From Straminergon stramineum (taxonomy: Eukaryota; Streptophyta; Bryopsida; Hypnales; Calliergonaceae), in NCBI GenBank assembly GCA_963920665.1, contig OY987265.1, forward strand, positions 35,097,001 to 35,161,000: a stretch of 64,000 nt of DNA, in the 5' to 3' direction. How positions within the stretch are numbered: position 1 is the stretch's first letter; every line of letters begins with the position of its first letter. A program made the position numbers and the translations under genes. Of the stretch, positions 28,032 through 52,900 are shown piece by piece. The notes under the pieces are model-generated. The model did not search any database, was not told the DNA's origin, and was given only the letters and a program-made list of their open reading frames with translations.

Positions 28032-28147
28032 TTATGTACTATATAACCTTCGAGAGGAGGTAGGTTCTCGGTGGAGACCCTCGGCGGTACTGTGCCTCGG
28101 TTCTCCACCGAGAACCTACCTCCTCTTTAAGGTTATGTAGTCCATAA
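28032..28147. repeat. 116-bp hairpin with 46-bp arms
   Basis: Arms 28032-28077 and 28102-28147 are complementary at 42 of 46 positions, around a 24-nt loop (28078-28101). The core GGAGGTAGGTTCTCGGTGGA pairs perfectly. It could be a fold-back MITE, a miRNA- or siRNA-producing hairpin, or a cruciform. It lies about 1.27 kb upstream of the ABCC start. No second copy is visible in the window. Confidence 0.75.
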
Positions 28148-29417
28148 TCCGGGCAAATTCATGAATGTACAGTACAGTACGTTTACTGGACTCAGTCTGG
28201 TTACTTTGTTGGCATGTGACATCATGGACTGATATCGATCAATGCCACGCACGATGATCGATCGGGTCCCCAACTCCCCATTGATGCTTACTTCTTGCAA
28301 AAGCCGAAAAGCAGGTGTGCATCGACAAGAGCTACGCAATTCAAGGCGCATATATGACCATCCGTGCACTGTCGCACGAGCGTCTTATGTGCTGGTACTA
28401 AGCACTCTAGATTCCGTTAGTAGTACTGGAGTCCCTCCATCATATATCATATGATTTCACAGTTCCGCCCGGCTATATCTAGCTCCTCATCGAACCCCTG
28501 AATCGGATTAAGTGCCTCATACGGTGCTGCAGTTGGATGACACACTTGTCGAAAATCCTGGTCCCAGTACGTAACAGCCCGCACCCACCAGACATGCGTG
28601 GGATGCAGCCGCACCACCAGGAATTGAAGGGTCCAGGGCCTTACCACTTTTCAACTTTCAACTTTCAACTTGAGGATGGTGCCTTTGACAGGGAGATTAA
28701 TTGATTATCGATCCTTATGTCAGTACCTCGAGGCACGTGTGAATGTTGCTTCTGTGAGAGCGACTCACTGGATCAAGGGATCCTAATTCTATAAAATGGC
28801 ATGACAAAAACTTAATTTTGAGATCGAAGGACTGGTACGTCATTGGAGTCTGACTTGGGTGATGTGATTGAGAAACCAGCTGTAATCTCATTCTGGACTG
28901 ATTCGATCAAGTCGATGGTGCGCAGTGGTTGTGAATTCTTGTAGGGTTTGAATTCATGAATCCAATTTTTGAGATGGATTTCTTGCCATGTTCAAGCTGT
29001 CATTCATACAATTCTGGTGAGGGTCCGGTCATGGATTTTTGCATTGCTACTCATCTCTAGAGTGGGCTTGGATCGGATTGTTGGCAAATTAAGGCTGGTA
29101 CATATGCGCAGAAATGAGAGTTCAATTGAATGTTAGTTTTCAAAGTTTTGAAGGAGTTTGATTTTAAAGCCTTTAGATTCAGTAATTTAGTATCCTTAAA
29201 GAATGAATTGCCTGTGTGTGCCAGCAGCCTGAACCTGACGCTGTAGGAGTTAGAATTTTCTGAACCCCTCGGTGTCCATATTGAACGTTGCAGTATTACT
29301 TGAGTGACACGAAGGTAAGCAGCACCCGTATCATTGGTTTCAACTGGGGTTAGCTGGATAAGTGAGTCTTCTATTTTTTTGTCGAAAAATCTCGAATTAA
29401 CTCGAATTAGCACTGCA

Positions 29418-42203
<12,786 letters not shown>

Positions 42204-42625
42204 TTGATTTAGTACTTCCATTGATTGCATCTCTCATGTATATCGAGTGCACAGTCAATCTTCATACTCATTTGAATCCCTTGATTCCCTTCCACAAGCG
42301 AAATCTTCTGAGTCCAAATATGAATTCAAATTTGGCAAATTTAATCATCTAGGTGTGAATAATAATTAGGTTCCTGCGATGTACAGTAGACTATGCCGAT
42401 TATATGCACTGTGTAAGATTATGCGGAAGGTGTACGGTACGTATGTTGGATGACACTGAACCCGTTCTGTCTGTATTGATGGTCCTGCATCCTTACGAAC
42501 TAAGTCTTACTAGACACATACTGCATCCTTACGATCTATATAATTATTTTCTAGTACAGTTGTTTATACCGTTGAATGTTCCACGAATGCAGCAGTACCG
42601 TTAGTGTGCTATCTCGTCGCGACGT

Positions 42626-42650
42626 CCTCTTCTTCTTCTTCTTCTTCTCT
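42626..42650. repeat. CTT/TTC microsatellite
   Basis: About eight TTC units in the 3' flank of the second ABCC gene. The paralogous stretch at 5588-5600 is a T-run instead. Confidence 0.8.
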
Positions 42651-42939
42651 TACCTCAAATGAGACGGAATTTCATTGCAAAGTTGTAAAATTACAAAGCC
42701 CGACAGCGACAAGTGGCCTGGCGGGACAGAAACACCCCCAAACACAAACGACCACTTCCTTCTTTTTCACTTTTTTGTTTAACCCTTAAACCATACCGAG
42801 GACAATTTTTTTCTGATTTCTGATGATGAATCTTCCTTTGTAGGACAGAAGTGCAATTGTTCATCGTTGAAATTTTGTGCAAAAAGGAGAGGTCTTACGC
42901 AAGAGATTGACCCTGAAGGAATATTTTTGGGTTTTTTAA

Positions 42940-43515
42940 CCCCTAAACGTCCAGATTCATCTCCAAATTTGATGATTTGAGAAAAATCATTATAATGTGC
43001 TATTTGGAAGCATATTGTGGAATTGGTGTAAGAATAAAAGTTGTAGATTTTGATTTGTAGATTCCATCTATACAATTAGATTCACCAATGCTATCACCAA
43101 TTTTTTTTGTAAATTTTGAAAGAGAAATTCTAAATTTCCTTCAAAATTCAATTAGAAGCAAAACATTATCATTTTTTGAGTAAAATTTGTTGGAATGGAT
43201 TTGAAATGAGATTCTCTCCACATGGTGATTTTTTGAAATTTTTGTGTTCTTCCTATCTATGACCTCATTTTGGCAAATCCAATTTTAAACTAGAGTCAAT
43301 GCAATTTGACTACTTGACATACTTGCACATTGGTAATTTTAGAAAAATATGTACTCTAGTAATACCAAATCCAATCCTTAGATAGGACAACAAGTCAACA
43401 ACTTGATAACGTATGTCCATGAATTAGAATAACTTTCATCCAAGTAGTTAGGAGGATGAAACTTGAGATTCAATCTATTCATTGTCCAAAAAATGGACAT
43501 TAGAGCGTATAGGGG
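42940..43515. mobile_element. TTAA-type element, copy-2-specific insertion
   Basis: A 576-bp element flanked by TTAA on both sides (42936-42939 and 43516-43519). The left end is CCCCTAAACGTCC; the right end read in reverse is CCCCTATACGCTC. The paralogous site near 5875-5890 lacks it. The interior aligns with 47945-48530 (for example the ATTCACCAATGCTATCACCA block). Confidence 0.8.
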
Positions 43516-44136
43516 TTAAAGTAGATGATGTCACATAATTCCGAAAGGAATGTTTTCTACAATCACTAGTCCGTTAATACCGCGGTGGATGTTGAGTGTC
43601 TAATGAATGATTTTGAACCTATCTAGATGATAGAATATTTCATCTTTTCATCCCACGATTTTCAAGTACCTAGCTGGGATGCATAATACTTTGTAAGTGT
43701 TGTGAAAATGAACAATCTAGTGCATTGAAGGTTTCTAGTTTTTTCTACTAGGGTAGATTCCCCCAAATGGTAGACTACAATAGTTTGCTCTTAAAGTTAT
43801 GATCTTCTTCAACTTGACCCTATAATCTAGTCGAGAATGGACATTAGGTGGTTGTAAAATCAATAGATCATAAACAATGAATGGACTAAGGGTAAAGTGG
43901 GAGTGCCTTAAAGTTTGTGAGATATTGTAGCTTTAAAAATGATTTGAATAAATAAGTAAAATAAAGTCTTAAAAGATTACCATAATTAGAACTTAGAATG
44001 TTGAACTTAATTTTATTAATAAATATCAGTTAGTGTAGCAAGTGTTATCTTATTTTACCACTTTTTTTTTTAAGTCTTCATCAAATTATTATTCTAAGTT
44101 GAATTTTATAATACACGTGTACAATTTTGGAAATGT

Positions 44137-44855
44137 GGGTCATTGCAAGAAACACTGTGCATTTTCTATAGCATTTTCCATAGTACTCTTGTTTTTTTCG
44201 GGGGTACTTTATAAATAGAAAAACAATTCTTTAAAAATGTGAAAAATATTTTTAATGTATAAACCTTTAAGAAGAAGATACTTTAGGAAGGAAAAGCATA
44301 GAAAAATTTTCTAGGTAGGAAAACTAGAAAAGTGCAAAATCTCATGAAAATTGGCACTTTCGCATTTTAATTTGTAAGAAATAATAAAATAAATGAAAAA
44401 TTGCACATTGGGGAAGAGTTGATGGAGATGAGATTTCACCAAAAGAATGATCTTAGAACCATCTTCAATGTTCAAAAATTGTGCACAATGGGAGTGCTAT
44501 TTGCACTCATGTGGACATAAAATAATAGATTTTCAAATTTCCTTTGGTAGATACATGCTTTCCTACTATATAAATAGACCATGAAAGTTTCAACTCTAGT
44601 TCATAAAATTTGGGGACTCTTAACATAGCAAAAAACCCAAGACTGCACTTTGTGACAAATTAACAAAAATGATTTTAAAATACAAAATGCTTTTTTTTTA
44701 TTTCTAAAATATATGGGATTTGATTACCATCAAGTTAGACATGTCTAATAGAAATTTCATTTTCATTGGACTTGTGCTTCAAAAGTTATAGTGGATAATA
44801 AAGGCATCACTCTCATTGTGACAGAAAATAGGACTAGAGTTTCTTGCAATGACCC
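44137..44855. mobile_element. GGGTCATTGCAAGAAACACT-ended element, 4-bp target duplication
   Basis: A 719-bp insertion whose right end is the complement of GGGTCATTGCAAGAAAC. Flanked by ATGT at 44133-44136 and 44856-44859. The empty site is present at about 6840-6865 (GGAAATGTAGAC). No open frame. Same family as about 4031-4751 and 45607-46375. Confidence 0.85.
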
Positions 44856-45606
44856 ATGTGGACAACATTGTGGTCTTTAAGGGGTTAAAATCCTATTTCA
44901 AAATTATTCCAAAGTAACTTACAGCTAATATTTGAGTGTAATCTAAATGACATAAAAATAAAGAAAAATGTCTACAAGATGAAATCAATCCTCTAACATC
45001 CAAACACTTCCATTGTTCATTTTTTTTCCATACGATTGTTTGAAAAATCTAAATATAGATTCAAAGTGTTGAAAATATTGTTTGGACAAAAAATTTATTA
45101 AATAAAAAATATGAATTTTCTTTTTTGAAAATTTGAATTAAAAAACAACTTTTCTTTCCTTCAATTGGAAATGAGTGAATTTTTATCACTAACTTATGAA
45201 AGCAAGTGTGATTTCTTATTGCATTTACACATTTTTATGCAACATGACAAGCCATGAAGAACTCAATTTAATTGATTTACTAACAAACATGAAGTTTTGA
45301 TTCAGCACATAAGTACCAAAATACTTTCTTTTTTATTGGCAAAAGTTTTGACTCCTGGAACTTCTCTCATTAGGATTTCGGCATTTTGTCATCCAAGTTT
45401 TCTTGTAATCGGTGGCTCCTAGTTTGTTTGTTTGTTTTAAACTTGTCATGCAAGGCTTACATCACAATGTAGGTTTCTAGAAAATAATTTTCAATTATTA
45501 GGCAATATGGATGAAAAATTTCTACAACATTTTAGACATTTCACTTGTAATATTTCAAGCATTCAGACATTCCAAAAAATATTTAATTTGTGTCTAAATC
45601 TAACCT

Positions 45607-46375
45607 GGGTGATTGCAAGAAACACTTGTCCTATTTTTTGTCCCCTTGTCCTTGGACATCTGGTTTTTTGGTCATAACTTTTGCATTGTAAGTCCGTTTG
45701 TCTTGAAAATTGGAATGAAGGTACGCATAAAAGTTTCACACATTCTGTATTTTGGTTTTTAAAAAAAAAAATTAATTTACTATTTTTAAAGTGCCCCCGA
45801 TTGGGTGTCTACCTTGGCCATTTTGGGGGGTTTTGAGCCAAAGTTGTACCCCAAAATGCAAATTGGAAGCCACAAATTGGAGAAGCTAGAGTTGTACTTG
45901 TGTTACAATGAGAGACGAAGAGTTTTTTGCAAAAAAACTTTGCATGAGGTGTCTACATGAGGCCAAAGTGACCGTTGTTCGTACACATTTTTTGGGTAGA
46001 AAAAAAATAAATTTGAAGAAATTTTTGGTGCAATGTGAGAGCAGGCTTGTCTACAAAAATGGCTTTTTCTGGGAATTTTTTGAATTTTTTTTTGAATGAC
46101 TAAAAATGAAAAGGTTCATAGACCCTTTTTCTGCTATTTTTTGCTATTTTCTACTGCCAGTGGCTTCTACAGTACTACATAGTAGTCTATAGTACTACAT
46201 AGTACTATATAGTACAAAATCAACAGTTAAGATTTGTAGGCATCCGAAATTGACCGTTGAGATTCGTAGGCATAGTCTAATGCACGAAATTGATAGTAGT
46301 CCGTAGTACTACCAATCCTATGGCTAGAGATCAGGTTTTTGAGCTGAAAATGTGAAGTGTTTCTTGCAATCACCC
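45607..46375. mobile_element. GGGTGATTGCAAGAAACACT-ended element, 4-bp target duplication
   Basis: A 769-bp insertion with inverted ends GGGTGATTGCAAGAAACACT and its complement. Flanked by ACCT at 45603-45606 and 46376-46379. The empty site is at about 8577-8592 (CTGACCTTCAG). Its interior differs from the other two members and includes TAGTACTACATAGTA-like palindromic repeats at 46170-46215. Confidence 0.85.
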
Positions 46376-46780
46376 ACCTTCACGATGGATATGAATTTTA
46401 AAATGAATGACTAGGTAATTATGAAAAGAAACCACAAGGAGAAATTACTTCACAAAGCTAGTAAGTCACTACAAAATTACAAAGTTTTGAAGGGAAACAT
46501 TCATAAGATTCAGTAGCCCAAGGGGGGGCTACCTTTTCCTCTTGTCGACTATCATCAAAATTATCCATCCACTATTTGTTGGTGGGTAGAAGAAAAACTA
46601 GGTGGTCGCCAATGATGAACTATTGGAATTTTGAGTAAATCATTTAGTTTCTATTGGAAACAGTGACGGTAGGTGGTTGTGCCTGAGCACACCAAATTTC
46701 ACTTTGTTATTTCTCTTTTTACTGGTTTCCCATCTAAGAGGAGCTATTGTAAAAGAAGAGAATTTCCAACATCTACATTA

Positions 46781-46936
46781 AGGTAAACTATCCCATTCCA
46801 AACCAAATGGGAACGAACCCATTGCAAGTTAAAAGATGTTAGTGGTATACATTCAAGGTTTGAAATGTACACCACTGACTAAATTTAGCCCACAATGGGT
46901 TGGCTCCCATTTGGTCTAGAATGGGGTAGTTTACCT
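46781..46936. mobile_element. Fold-back MITE, 156 bp, TA target (Stowaway-like)
   Basis: The whole element is nearly a single hairpin. AGGTAAACTATCCCATTC at the left pairs with GAATGGGGTAGTTTACCT at the right, and complementarity continues through AACCCATTG and the central TATACATTCAA / TTGAAATGTACA. TA flanks both ends (46779-46780 and 46937-46938). Confidence 0.8.
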
Positions 46937-46939
46937 TAG

Positions 46940-47944
46940 TTAGCACTTTGAATGATTCATTTGGGGGAAAAAAGTTAGGTGATATATCTTAATAGTGTTA
47001 AAAATCACTAAAAATTAACACCTTGAGGTGATTCCCTAAGTTTTCAAAAAAATGCTCCAAAACCGCCATTTCTAATACAAGCACCAAATTTTAGGAAAAA
47101 ACAACATTTTTGGACATATATAACCACAAGATCTTCTAGAACCTTGGTTTGGGAAGACATGGAAAAAATTTCAAAAAGTTCCATCATGTAAATTACAAGA
47201 TGTTAGCCTTCGAATTGACAAAAAATCATTTTGGGGCCTGCCAAAATTTGGGCGGCTGTACTACACAAGGTCAAATTGTGTGAAGAAATGTCCCAAATGG
47301 TGGTGCTTCATAGAAAAAATTCAGATCATTTGGAATTGTACAACATATAGCAAAATATAGTAAGTAGAAAGAATTAGAGAATGATTCAAAATACTAAATT
47401 GTTTAGAGTTTAGTTATGGAATTGAAAAATGCCAATCCAATGCTTCTAATGTTGTAATAAACAATCTACGTAATATGATTTTATTTTTTTCCAAAAATAT
47501 TGAAAATTGAGTTAAATAAAGGACTTCAAAGATTATTTGAGTAAAGAATCCATAACCTACCCATGAACTAAAACTCTTGAGCACAACTTTCATCTCATTA
47601 ATCAAAATGGAATGATTCAAAACTTTCCACATATGCATAAATCTAGAAAACCTATTTCAAATTTTTGTTTATGAAAAAAGTGATTTTCAAAGAATCTTTT
47701 TGAGTTGTTTGGTGTGCCCGCCAAACAATGAAAATTACATATCATACAATAACTTTTTAACCATGTAGTCAAAAGTCATGAAAATTGTTTCACCTTTAAG
47801 CTACTCCTTGGACACATGTTGTGTGAAAATTTCAAAGAAAAAAATAAAAGTTCCACTTGTAGTGAGTTGCCGAAAATCACCATGTTGCTAAAAAAACATT
47901 ATTTGGCCCTTTAGGATCAAGTTAACCAAATAAAATCTAATTAA
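46940..47944. other. AT-rich spacer, no gene seen
   Basis: About 1 kb of AT-rich sequence with only short open frames lacking recognisable motifs. I see no repeat ends or RNA gene. Confidence 0.5.
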
Positions 47945-48530
47945 CCTTTAAATGCCCAAGAGTCTTCTCCAAAATTGACGATTTGAGGAAAATCATTATA
48001 AAGAAGTATTTGGAAGAATATTTTAAAATTTATATACAAATAAAAGGTGTGGATTTTGAGTTGTAGGTTTCATCCATACACTTAAATTCACCAATGCTAT
48101 CACCAATATATATATTTTTTATTTTGGAAGGGAAATTTCAAAATTCCTTCTAAATTTCATTACAAGTAAAACATTTCTTTATTTTTAGTACAAGTTTATG
48201 GAATGGATTTGAAATGATGTTCTCTTGACATGTGATTTTCTGAAATTTTTGTGTTCTTAAATATTAAAATCTATGACTTCTTTTTGCTAATCAAGTTTTA
48301 AGCTAGAGTCAGGGCAATTTTGGCTAATTCAACCACTTGACATACTTGAATATTTGTAATTTAAAAAAAATATGTACTCTAGTAACACTAAATCCAACCA
48401 TTAGATTACACAACAACTTGATGAAGTATCTTGACAAATTAGGATACCTTTCATCCAAGTAGTAATGAGGTTGAAAATTAAGTTTCAATTTGTTCTTTGT
48501 CTACAAAGTGGACGTTGGAGGGCTTAGGGG
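47945..48530. mobile_element. TTAA-type element, older copy
   Basis: The left TTAA (47941-47944) is followed by CCTTTAAATGCCCAAGAG. The right end GGAGGGCTTAGGGG is followed by TTCA, one change from TTAA. The interior is homologous to 42940-43515. Confidence 0.65.
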
Positions 48531-50604
48531 TTCATCCCTTCATGTCCAAATGTTTTTGCATTTTCGATCTTTTATGCTTATATCTCCATGAATCTATCTC
48601 ATTTACCTCAATTTCATCAAATTCATCTTTCGAATTTTTTTAAAGTCAAGCATTGGTTCGCATGAATGATAAGTTATATGGTCACAAAAGCCCACAGAAA
48701 CTCTTCGTTCATCATTTGGAATTACAAGGTTAGAGAGATAAGTAGTTAAGAACAAACAATAGATTATTATTAATAATAATTTTTTAATACAATATGAGAG
48801 AATTCATTGCAATAAGATAGGCTTCTGAATGTCCAAGGCCTTTTTTGAACTTCTTCAAGATTGCTCTAAACAAAGCAATAAGAGGAACTTTTGATAACTA
48901 CTTATTTTGAATTATATCTATCTAATCTTATACAAGCATGCTATGGATCACTTAGGAAGAGAAAACAAAATCACAAATATATTGAACAAATGTAATTTTA
49001 GATCACAAAGAGGTAAATATTGAAAACCAACAAAAATCTTTGAATCTTCTTTATTACATGTCCAATTTAGGATTGAGGTCTTCGAAAAAAGATGAGATTA
49101 ACCCCTAAATGCCCAAGGCCTGTTTGGAGCTTCTTGAAATTTGTTCTAAATTGAACAAAAAGTCACCATTTTTATAAGTTATACCAATTTCTTTTGAATT
49201 GTAACTATAAAAATTCAAACTAGACATGTTAGAGATCACATAGGAAAAGAAAACATAACAATATCACTTACGGATTAAAAGATTATAATGTTTGATCATA
49301 AGGGTGTTAAAACTATGAAAATTTTTCAATTCTCTTTTTGCATGTCAAACTAAAAATTTGGTCACTAAAAACATATGAGGTTATAGGTCTTAGCATACAC
49401 AATCCCAATCAATTTACGGTTTTTCAAAATCTATTCTATGATTTTTTTAAGTGAATTTCTAATGTGATTTTTCCTCCAAGATCTAGTGTATTTGAGGCTC
49501 ATTTCCAAGAGCCCTCAACACTACAAGAGGTCAAGATTGCAATGGGCATCTTTGCACACATTATTGATTAGAAAAATCATAATCCTTCATTTTTAAGATT
49601 GACTTTTTGATCTTCAAACTAGACTTCAAAAAGAGTTCTCTCAAAATACAAATTACTCATAATAGCAATTTGGTTGGGTTCTACTTAACTTCAAAGTTTT
49701 TGAAACACTAGAATTTGGTCCCTTAGGCATTTAGGGATTAAAGGACATAACAAACAAAAGTAGAAATAGTCTTTTGGTCTTTCAATGAGGTTTTAATGAG
49801 GTTTTTTTCCCAATAACAAGTGTATTTGAGGGTCATTTCTAAGGGCCTTTAACACCATGAATTCATGATTTGCAATGAATCCCCTTGTATGAAATGCTCA
49901 AAAGAAGTTTCATAAATATCTTTTTACCAAATTTGTTATTTGATAATAGATTTAAGTTTAAAGGGTATTCACCTTTAACTACTAAAACTAAGTCAAACTA
50001 TTAAAAAAATAACTATCCAAAGTTACAATTTTCTAAAATTCTATTTGACTCCAAAGTTTTGTTGAAACAAAATGTTGTTCATTGTCCATTTAGGGGTTAT
50101 CTCTTGAAAGGATAAGTTGTCTACTTCAAGTTTTTTGAAAATGTGAGCAAGCTTTGTCGAATTTAAAATTTAGAATTCTTATATAAATTTCTTAGAATGG
50201 ATGCTAGTCACTTTGATAAATAAATAAATCAATATATATATTTGAATACCTACCTAGATGGATTAACCGTCAAAATCAATCAATTCCCAAGAATTAGGAA
50301 CAAAATTTGATGGTCCCCATTGGAGAAGTCATGCTTCCAAATTGGTACATTGAACAATCAATTTTCCATCTAGCACTCTCATAAACTAGTTTTACTTATA
50401 TTCACTTTTAATGTTAAAAAAAAGATATAATTTCTATTATGATGATGATAGAAAAAAAAATGTATTGCAAATGAGAGCGCATCACCACATCCAAGGAACC
50501 TAAGGATTAAAAAAAAACATGTAAAAAAAGGATTCAAAAATGATGAAACCTTTATCAATCAATTATCTTGTAATTTTATATAATTTTATTTCTTGCAAGA
50601 AGAC
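48531..50604. other. AT-rich spacer with further TTAA-family fragments
   Basis: No credible gene. Apart from the element at 49102-49737, it holds fragments of the same family: GAATGTCCAAGGCC near 48835 and CATTTAGGGGTTAT near 50085. These may be the ends of an older copy into which 49102-49737 inserted. Confidence 0.5.
49102..49737. mobile_element. TTAA-type element, intact flanking TTAA
   Basis: A 636-bp element with TTAA at 49098-49101 and 49738-49741. Ends CCCCTAAATGCCCAAGG and CCTTAGGCATTTAGGGA. No transposase frame. Confidence 0.75.
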
Positions 50605-50947
50605 CACTACAAGAGAAAAGGGTGTTTTAAGAGAGTTTTTAAGTATAGTCCTAGACATAAGATTTTAAGTAGTGACCTTTAAGGAGATTTTTAGTAAAAA
50701 TTTACTGGAAATACTAAGTTAGAAGAAGATTATAAAATTTATGCTTAAATGCATTTTGATTTGATATATTTAATATCAACAAAATTACCTACAAACCTTG
50801 AATGACTCCTAAAGACATTTAGAGGTCATTGTAAAATAACATTAAGTTTGCTTTTTAAAAGTACCATTAATTGTTATTACTTCAAATGATAGATAGCAAT
50901 TGACACCCATTTAGCTAATTAGAGAAATGTATTCTTCTATAAATAAA

Positions 50948-50948
<1 letters not shown>

Positions 50949-50982
<34 letters not shown>
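50949..50982. repeat. (TA)n microsatellite
   Basis: About 17 TA units inside the CACTA-like element at 50605-52677. Confidence 0.95.
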
Positions 50983-50987
<5 letters not shown>

Positions 50988-52449
50988 TACTAAGCTACTT
51001 CTATAATATTCAAACTTTTTGGAATAGTAGTCATGATCCTCAAGTTCTTCGCCTTTCTTTAACAAAACACTATTTATGCTTCAAGGACAAATTCATAATT
51101 CAAAAATATTTGCATTAAAAAGGGATAAACTAGAGAGAGATACAGTACTTGACACCCCAATATTAGGCAGTTTTAGATAGTTCCCAGATCCATGATAGAC
51201 AAGTCCAATATCACTATGATACTAGTGAAATCCGTATGTTTGCATAACATCAACGTTCACGAGAGCATCATGTTATCATAAGAATCATATGACCATCACA
51301 AGATTTTGAGAGCATGCATTGTGGTGTTATATAGTACCATCCCAGTTTGAACACTGTGTCCTTCATAATCCAAATCGCACCAAAAAAGAAGGTGTAGCTA
51401 CTGTGTGAACAACTCCGCAGTAGCCAGCGTAGAAGAAGTAAAATTCTTTGAGTAGAGGTGCAAATATTTGAGTCAATTGACAGGGTTATAGGAAGTGAAA
51501 TCAAATTTTGCAAAAGTGTATTTAGTCGCCAGAGTCATGTGATGACTGAGAAACTGATACCAACAATGAAATTTATCACTAATACAAAGAATACAAGATT
51601 GCTAATAGTTCCAAATCACACAACTCAAGAAACATCAATGCAACCATGATCTACTGACAAAGTAGTAGATTAAGTTTTTTAAGAATAGAAACAGTGATGA
51701 ACCCATAGTTCATTTTTTTCTGGAAGTTGGAGGGAAAGCTCCTCACCTACACCCATGCAAACAAACAAACAAATTGTGTGTAAGTTTACGTGCGTGAGGT
51801 GTCTACAGAGCTTTTCTAGTTGTTATCCCTGTCACCATCTTCCAATGAAAAAACACAAAGCAAGTTAAGCAAGAACATTGATGTAATGTAAACATAGAAA
51901 AAAGCTCTCTTCAATAACGAAACCTGTTCCTTGGGGTTGTCTAGAAGAGTTCCACGTTGTGTTGAGGCCATTACAAAAAAAGCACTACTTGACAACCCTT
52001 GCTCACTGTTCACTAAGTGATACTGTAGCTATAGTAGGCAAACTATTAGCAATGAACGTGTCAATGCAGAGCAATGCAAGAGAATGCATCTATGAAATCC
52101 ATTTTGGAATTGCGTATTCTTACTCTGGTTCTTACTCACCCTAAGTGATCCTCTGATCACACATGTGAGGGCTGTGCGTTTGTCCTGCACGTATTGGCAT
52201 GAGTGGGGTGTGTAGTGGCGTGTAACTAGGCAATCCATATCATACCATGAGTATGTGTACTAAAGCAGTACTTACAAAGTTTTGGTACTAGACCCTTCAA
52301 TAGTATTGACGCCCACTACGTCTACTACTGCAGCCACTAGTGTGTGTGAGGCCGCGAGGGTACTATTTGTTAAGATAAGGTAGTGATTACTGTTGTTTGT
52401 ATACACCAGGCCTATATACGTCACAACTTGGGAGGTTACTGTATGTGCA

Positions 52450-52454
<5 letters not shown>

Positions 52455-52480
<26 letters not shown>
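52455..52480. repeat. (GA)n microsatellite
   Basis: About 13 GA units near the right end of the same element. Confidence 0.95.
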
Positions 52481-52709
52481 TGTGAATGAGGTTGGCCAAA
52501 TCTTGCTTTTTAACTTTATGAATTATTCATTTTATATATGAGCCAACTTCTTTAGAAAATTTTACTGAAAATACATGTTTTTTCTATAAAATTTTACTTA
52601 AAAGAATCCTTATAGGTCATTACTTAAAAGATTATACAACTAGGACTATACTTAATACACCCCTTTCTCTTGTAGTGAGTATTGAAAAAAATCTAAAACA
52701 ATTCAAACA

Positions 52710-52900
52710 TATTAAAGCCTAGTCTCATTTGATTTCAAAATTGAATATTGAAAAAAATTGAAAAACAACTAAAATACACCCAAGCCTAGTCTCATCTAAT
52801 TTTAGTTTTCAATATTCAAAAAATAAAACACAATGAAATCACATCAAGCCTAGTCTCATCTGATTTTAATGTTCAATATTGAAAAGCATTGAAAATTTTG
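52710..52900. repeat. Minisatellite, three imperfect units of about 66 bp
   Basis: The word AAGCCTAGTCTCAT starts at about 52714, 52782 and 52846. Each is followed by a TGATTT or TAATTT-like stretch and an AATATTGAAAA or TTCAATATT block. It directly abuts the right end of the CACTA-like element. Confidence 0.7.

Larger units (their letters stand above)
25833..29417. other. 5' flank of the intact ABCC gene
   Basis: About 3.6 kb with no convincing gene. It contains the repeated palindrome at 26174-26213, a MITE at 26539-26915, the hairpin at 28032-28147, and a three-fold TTTCAAC microrepeat at about 28651. The first ABCC exon follows. The promoter should lie in the last kilobase, but no TATA box or other element could be assigned with confidence. 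Confidence 0.5.
50605..52677. mobile_element. Non-autonomous CACTA-like element with long inverted ends
   Basis: The left end CACTACAAGAGAAAAGGGTG and the right end, read in reverse CACTACAAGAGAAAGGGGTG, start an imperfect inverted repeat of roughly 110 bp. It includes AAGTATAGTCCTAG and a TTTTAAGTA-GTGACC block. CACTACAAGA is the canonical plant En/Spm terminus. No 3-bp duplication is left (GAC against AGT), so it is old or one edge has moved. It contains no transposase but carries (TA)n and (GA)n tracts. Confidence 0.75.

Noticed and set aside
42626..42650. Polyserine-like open frame in the ABCC 3' flank.
   Set aside because: It is translation of a TTC microsatellite, with no support as a gene.
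48531..50604. Regularly spaced similar AT-rich blocks that might be a CRISPR-like or satellite array.
   Set aside because: The similarity comes from dispersed TTAA-family elements with imperfect, unequal spacing; no array structure is present.
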